A DNA stretch of 29,700 bases, from the NCBI GenBank assembly GCA_014762585.1, contig JABURN010000036.1, positions 1 to 29,700 of the forward strand. The letters are read 5' to 3'. Positions 26,197 to 29,700 of this stretch are shown piece by piece. The first letter of the stretch is position 1. Each line of letters begins with the position of its first letter. This DNA comes from Methylophaga sp. Lineage in GTDB: Bacteria; Pseudomonadota; Gammaproteobacteria; Nitrosococcales; Methylophagaceae. The notes under the pieces are model-generated. The model saw only the letters and a list, made by a program, of their open reading frames with translations, searched no databases and was not told the origin of the DNA. Both the position numbers and the translations under genes were made by a program.

Positions 26197-26709
26197 TCAG
26201 GCCGTTGTCAGGAAACCGGCTTTGATGATGTCGCACCAGTCATTCAGCCGCTGTTCGGTCATCCCGGGCTGGCAGTCTTCATCCAAAGCCAGGCCGACAA
26301 AGTGCTGTTTATCGTCAGTCAGAGCCTTGGACTCGTCGAACTCGTAACCGGCTACCGGCCAGTGGCCGATAATAGTGGCACCACGTGCTTTTACCTTGTC
26401 GTGGAGCATGCCCATCGCATCCTGAAACCATTCGGCATAAGCAAACTGATCGCCCATTCCCAGGAAAGCCACGGTCTTGTCGCTGAAATCGATCTCGTCG
26501 ATATCATCCCAGACATCCTGCCAGTCGGACTGCACTTCACCGTAATCCCAGGTGGGAATGGCAAAGATAATATTGTCGAAATAGTCCAGCGCATCGAGAC
26601 CGACATCTTTCACATCGAACAACTCGACTTCCTCACCCAGAATGTCCTGAATTTTAACGGCAGCATCTGAAGTGTTGCCGGTGGTGGAGCCGTAAATCAC
26701 CGCAATCAT
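26197..26709 (-). CDS. fldB: Long-chain flavodoxin, FldB-like
   Basis: 170 residues from ATG 26709, which is preceded by AGGGTGA; a frame extension to 26769 runs through the Fur box and is not coding. YGSTTGNT at 6-13 is the FMN-phosphate loop. IPTWDYGEVQSDW (about 51-63) and GMGDQFAYAEWF (about 84-95) contain the flavin-stacking Trp and Tyr, with the inserted long-chain loop after them. The sequence is closer to E. coli FldB than FldA by the DWQDVWDDID and FVGLALDE segments. It carries single electrons in the cytosol and can replace ferredoxin. The near-perfect Fur box upstream predicts induction in iron starvation, the usual logic for flavodoxin. Confidence 0.93.
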   Translation of the reverse strand: MIAVIYGSTTGNTSDAAVKIQDILGEEVELFDVKDVGLDALDYFDNIIFAIPTWDYGEVQSDWQDVWDDIDEIDFSDKTVAFLGMGDQFAYAEWFQDAMGMLHDKVKARGATIIGHWPVAGYEFDESKALTDDKQHFVGLALDEDCQPGMTEQRLNDWCDIIKAGFLTTA

Positions 26710-26736
26710 GCATTCACCCTGATTATTCTCTAAAAT

Positions 26737-26755
26737 AGTAATAATAATCATTATC
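26737..26755. promoter_or_regulatory. Near-consensus Fur box before the flavodoxin gene
   Basis: AGTAATAATAATCATTATC matches the 19-base Fur consensus at 16 of 19 positions, the best such site in the window. It lies 28 bases upstream of the flavodoxin start on the minus strand. Confidence 0.88.
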
Positions 26756-26894
26756 AAATGAGATTTCAATCGATTAAGGCGACTATGTCTTCCATGGTCA
26801 GAGAAAAATCATCCAGTGAGGAGAGAGTGGCGAGTGCTGTCTTTTCGCATTCCGGCGCGGCCAGCAACAGACCGGGCCAGCATAAGCAATTGAG

Positions 26895-27323
26895 TCAGTC
26901 TGCGCTGACCCCCGCTTCTGCTTCAGCGCCGGCTTCAATCTCTGTTTCCTGTCCTTGTTTCAGCGTTTCGCCCACAGTTTCTTCGCCATCCTTTATCGCC
27001 TGACGGGCTTTGTCCTGGTATTGCTTCTGCACTTCCTGGCTTTGTTTCATGCGCTCTTCGGCTTCTTCCCTGACTTCAGCCTGTTCCTTATTGCCTGTTG
27101 AATAAGCATTGTCGTTTTCAGGCTGTGTGCTCTGTTCGGCCTCGCTGTTGTCATCAACACCCAGCGTTTCTTTAATGTTATTCCATGTTTTCCCGATAAA
27201 GCCGCTTTCAGTTTCGGCCTCGACTTCAGCATTGGCGGCTGCCCGTGTCGAGGTATCGTCAGCAAACGCCGGGCTGGACAGCGACAGAGCCAGCAGAACC
27301 GGAATCGAAGAATATGATTTCAT
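26895..27323 (-). CDS. Exported acidic, disordered or helical protein of unknown function
   Basis: 142 residues with a strong AAGGAGG before the ATG at 27323. Residues 1-21 form a signal peptide (ending AFA before DD). The mature protein is rich in Glu, Ala, Gln and Lys, with one semi-hydrophobic region FIGKTWNNIKETLGVDD (about 42-58) and a long charged stretch with heptad-like spacing. It has no cysteine in the mature part and no enzyme motif. The composition recalls LEA-like or coiled-coil stress proteins; that is comparison by composition only. It is monocistronic, between the divergent flavodoxin promoter region and argH. The function is unknown. Confidence 0.72.
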   Translation of the reverse strand: MKSYSSIPVLLALSLSSPAFADDTSTRAAANAEVEAETESGFIGKTWNNIKETLGVDDNSEAEQSTQPENDNAYSTGNKEQAEVREEAEERMKQSQEVQKQYQDKARQAIKDGEETVGETLKQGQETEIEAGAEAEAGVSAD

Positions 27324-27456
27324 AGCTTACCTCCTTAAGGATCGGGGAGGGCAGAGTATGACAAGCTTGGCCTGTGTGAAATGTGATCGATGTCCCCGAA
27401 TCGGAGTCACAGAAAATCTCCGGTTGCCGCCGAGGTAAATTTATTCAGTAAGATGC

Positions 27457-27489
27457 AAAAAAGCCGGATAGGGCAAGACCTGTCCGGCT
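27457..27489 (-). terminator. Rho-independent terminator of argH
   Basis: On the minus strand, AGCCGGA (27489-27483) and TCCGGCT (27468-27462) with a 14-base interior that itself holds AGG/CCT, followed by six T. It begins 27 bases after the argH stop codon. Confidence 0.88.
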
Positions 27490-27515
27490 GGGATTGGGGT
27501 ACTGTTATCAGTAGA

Positions 27516-28901
27516 TTAAGACCGGCTGGAGCGGGCTCTTTTTATTGCCGCCCGAACCTGTGCTGGTGCGGTACCACCCAGATGATTGCGGGCTGCCACC
27601 GAACCTTCCAGAGTCAGCACATCAAACACATCGGCTTCAATGCGGTCGGAGAACTGCTGTAATTCTTCCAGGCTCATCGCCGACAAATCTTTTTTATGCT
27701 TGAGGCCATAAGCCACTGACAGACCTACCACTTCATGAGCATCACGGAACGGGGTGCCCTTGCGTACCAGGTAGTCGGCGAGATCGGTGGCGGTGGCATA
27801 ACCACGCAGAGCAGATTCACGCATATTGTCAGCCTTGACGCTGATCGCTCCCATCATATCGGCATAGACCCGCAACGAGCCCAGCAGTGTATCGATGGTA
27901 TCGAACAGCGGCTCCTTGTCTTCCTGATTATCCTTGTTATAGGCCAGTGGCTGGTTTTTCATCAGGGTCAGCAGATTGAACATATTGCCGTAAACACGGC
28001 TGGTCTTACCGCGAATCAGTTCAGGCACATCCGGGTTCTTCTTCTGCGGCATAATAGAGGAACCGGTACAGAAAGCATCGCCCAGATCAACATAATCAAA
28101 CTGGGCCGATGACCAGATAATCAGCTCTTCCGAGAAACGTGACAGGTGCATCATCAGAATCGAGGCAAAGCTGTTGAATTCGATGGCAAAGTCCCTGTCG
28201 CTGACCGCATCCAGCGAATTCTGGCAGATACGGTCAAAACCCAGCAGGCTGGCGGTCATCTCACGATCAATCGGGAAAGTGGTACCGGCCAGCGCCGCTG
28301 CACCCAGTGGCATGCTGTTGACGCGTTTTTCGCAGTCATCCAGACGCTCGGCGTCACGCACCAGCATTTCATACCAGGCCAGCATATGGTGGCCGAAAGT
28401 CACGGGCTGTGCGGTCTGCAGATGGGTAAAGCCGGGCATGATGGTTTCGGCCTCACGCTCGGCAACATCCAGCAAGGCTTCCTGCAGACGGTTGAGCTCA
28501 CTGCGAATCGGTTCAATCATATCGCGCAGATAGAGGCGAACATCGGTGGCGACCTGATCATTGCGTGAACGGCCGGTATGCAGTTTCTTGCCGACTTCGC
28601 CAATCAGGGCAATCAGGCGCGCTTCGATGTTCATGTGCACGTCTTCCTGCGCGATCGACCATTCGAACTTGCCGTCTTCGATTTCCTGTTCAATCTGCTG
28701 CAGGCCATCAATAATCTGATCCCGTTCTTCTGCGGTCAGCACGCCTACTTCAGTGAGCATGGTGGCATGAGCGATGGAGCCACGGATGTCCTGACGGAAC
28801 ATGCGCTGGTCAAAACTGACCGAGGCAGTGAATTCCTCGACAAATTTGTCGGTAGGCTGGGTCAGTCGTGCAGAGGAAAGTTTCTTGTTGGCTGTGCTCA
28901 T
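27516..28901 (-). CDS. argH: Argininosuccinate lyase
   Basis: 461 residues, the usual length. Fumarase/aspartase superfamily marks are the [13 protein letters not shown] region (108-120), [10 protein letters not shown] (157-166, catalytic His160) and the signature [12 protein letters not shown] (280-291), whose flexible loop carries the catalytic serine. The enzyme splits argininosuccinate into arginine and fumarate, the last step of arginine synthesis. The start at 28901 has a weak RBS (CAAGAT). A TATAAT -10 sequence lies 36 bases upstream. It is divergent from hemC; argH and hemC are neighbours in many gammaproteobacteria, in pseudomonads with algZ-algR between them, which are absent here. 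Confidence 0.98.
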   Translation of the reverse strand: MSTANKKLSSARLTQPTDKFVEEFTASVSFDQRMFRQDIRGSIAHATMLTEVGVLTAEERDQIIDGLQQIEQEIEDGKFEWSIAQEDVHMNIEARLIALIGEVGKKLHTGRSRNDQVATDVRLYLRDMIEPIRSELNRLQEALLDVAEREAETIMPGFTHLQTAQPVTFGHHMLAWYEMLVRDAERLDDCEKRVNSMPLGAAALAGTTFPIDREMTASLLGFDRICQNSLDAVSDRDFAIEFNSFASILMMHLSRFSEELIIWSSAQFDYVDLGDAFCTGSSIMPQKKNPDVPELIRGKTSRVYGNMFNLLTLMKNQPLAYNKDNQEDKEPLFDTIDTLLGSLRVYADMMGAISVKADNMRESALRGYATATDLADYLVRKGTPFRDAHEVVGLSVAYGLKHKKDLSAMSLEELQQFSDRIEADVFDVLTLEGSVAARNHLGGTAPAQVRAAIKRARSSRS

Positions 28902-28936
28902 GATAAATCTTGATCGCGTTTGGGAAACAGGGCGAC

Positions 28937-28971
28937 ATTATAACGTGCTTATTCGGGCGGGATGGTGTCAA
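28937..28971 (-). promoter_or_regulatory. Candidate argH promoter
   Basis: A perfect TATAAT at 28942-28937 on the minus strand. A perfect TTGACA is at 28971-28966, but the spacer between them is 23 bases, longer than the usual 16-18, so the two may not act together or an activator may be needed. Confidence 0.4.
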
Positions 28972-29023
28972 AGTGCTAGAATCAGCGGTGATTTTATATA
29001 TAAAAGCTTGAAAGACGAGATAG

Positions 29024-29700
29024 ATGACTAAAAGAACAGTAAGAATTGCAACCCGCAACAGTCCGCTCGCCATGTGGCAGGCAGAACACGTTAAAAGCCG
29101 TCTGCTGGCATTGCATGATCATATCGAGGTGGAGTTGGTGGCGATGAAAACCCGTGGCGACGTGCTGCTTGATACACCACTCGCCAAGGTGGGCGGCAAG
29201 GGGCTTTTCGTCAAGGAGCTGGAACAGGGGATGCTCGAGGGGCGCGCTGATATCGCCGTGCATTCGATGAAGGACGTCCCGGTCGAGTTTCCCGATGGTT
29301 TGCATCTGCCGGTGATCTGCCAGCGCGAGGAGCCGCACGACGCTTTTGTTTCCAACCACTACGACAGCATTGATGAACTGCCGCAAGGTGCCAGACTGGG
29401 CACCTCCAGCCTGCGCCGCGAATGTCAGGCACGGACCCGTCGTCCTGATCTCGACGTTCTGCCGCTGCGCGGTAACGTCAATACCCGCCTGCGTAAACTC
29501 GATGAAGGCCAGTTTGATGCGATTATTCTGGCGATGGCCGGCCTGCAGCGCCTCGGTTTCCATGACCGCATCCGCAATGCGATGACGCCGGAACAGAGTC
29601 TCCCCGCGATTGGCCAGGGCGCACTGGGTATCGAGACCCGGATTGATGTTGAAGAAATGAACGCGCTCATCGCGCCGCTGCAGGATAGCCTGACTGCAAT
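29024..29700 (+). CDS. hemC: Hydroxymethylbilane synthase (porphobilinogen deaminase), C-terminus cut by window edge
   Basis: 225 codons are visible of a protein normally about 310 residues. Diagnostic segments are [17 protein letters not shown] (7-23), MKTRGD (around residue 44), [11 protein letters not shown] (about 59-69), HSMKDVP (about 83-89), [10 protein letters not shown] (about 125-134) and [15 protein letters not shown] (about 147-161). Domains 1 and 2 are complete or nearly so. The domain 3 cysteine that holds the dipyrromethane cofactor lies outside the window. The enzyme polymerises four porphobilinogen units to hydroxymethylbilane, the linear precursor of haem, sirohaem and cobalamin. 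It is transcribed away from argH, with a 122 bp gap; hemD would be expected downstream. The start ATG has a GACGAGATAG stretch upstream as a weak RBS. Confidence 0.97.
   Translation, partial: MTKRTVRIATRNSPLAMWQAEHVKSRLLALHDHIEVELVAMKTRGDVLLDTPLAKVGGKGLFVKELEQGMLEGRADIAVHSMKDVPVEFPDGLHLPVICQREEPHDAFVSNHYDSIDELPQGARLGTSSLRRECQARTRRPDLDVLPLRGNVNTRLRKLDEGQFDAIILAMAGLQRLGFHDRIRNAMTPEQSLPAIGQGALGIETRIDVEEMNALIAPLQDSLTA

Noticed and set aside
26758..27003. An 81-codon plus-strand frame next to the flavodoxin Fur box
   Set aside because: It runs into the opposite strand of the acidic exported protein gene, has no RBS, and is mostly Ser/Ala low-complexity sequence.

Overview
The window looks like a chromosomal segment from a gammaproteobacterium, probably aquatic. 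The argH/hemC pair, a long-chain FldB-type flavodoxin, CbpA, NADP-type GdhA, TonB receptors and near-consensus Fur boxes point to that class; I cannot name a genus. Base composition is near-balanced, and genes are closely packed on both strands. I saw no rRNA, tRNA, insertion sequence, integrase, CRISPR array or phage gene.

Layout. 1-4955: housekeeping and accessory genes: a DUF819 permease cut by the left edge, an orphan membrane protein, an atypical metallo-beta-lactamase-fold protein, a very His-rich exported protein, a nucleoside deaminase plus VOC pair, and a DUF2189 membrane protein. 5131-7367: a TonB siderophore receptor with a strong sigma70-like promoter, a Fur box and a terminator. 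7447-13838: YedI/DUF808, a PAS-GGDEF cyclase, gdhA, an exported unknown, and a cbpA plus Deg/HtrA protease pair. 13990-16026: a second TonB receptor without a visible Fur box. 16081-19908: a divergent cluster of an RLAN-type ATP-grasp ligase, an M14-like DUF2817 zinc peptidase and a GNAT/C39-like fusion. 20001-22154: a third, FhuE/FpvA-like TonB receptor with a probable Fur box. 22335-23457: TerB-like and PPOX-fold proteins. 23596-26184: a Fur-boxed operon DUF3649, PepSY-TM, DUF3325 with a long leader, probably for iron release from siderophores. 26197-26755: a flavodoxin gene with a near-perfect Fur box. 26895-29700: an acidic exported protein, argH, and divergent hemC cut by the right edge.

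How the parts fit. At least four transcription units (5207, 20001, 23812 and 26709) carry Fur-like sites. Together they form a dispersed iron-acquisition set: outer-membrane uptake, inner-membrane reduction, and a flavodoxin that can replace ferredoxin when iron is short. Set among these genes is the ATP-grasp/M14/GNAT-C39 cluster, the best candidate for a poorly described system. It combines a predicted amide-bond former with two predicted peptidases and an acetyltransferase, so a peptide or amino-acid conjugate is the natural substrate guess, but none is known from the sequence. Its divergent intergenic region holds an unusual repeated A5T5 element.
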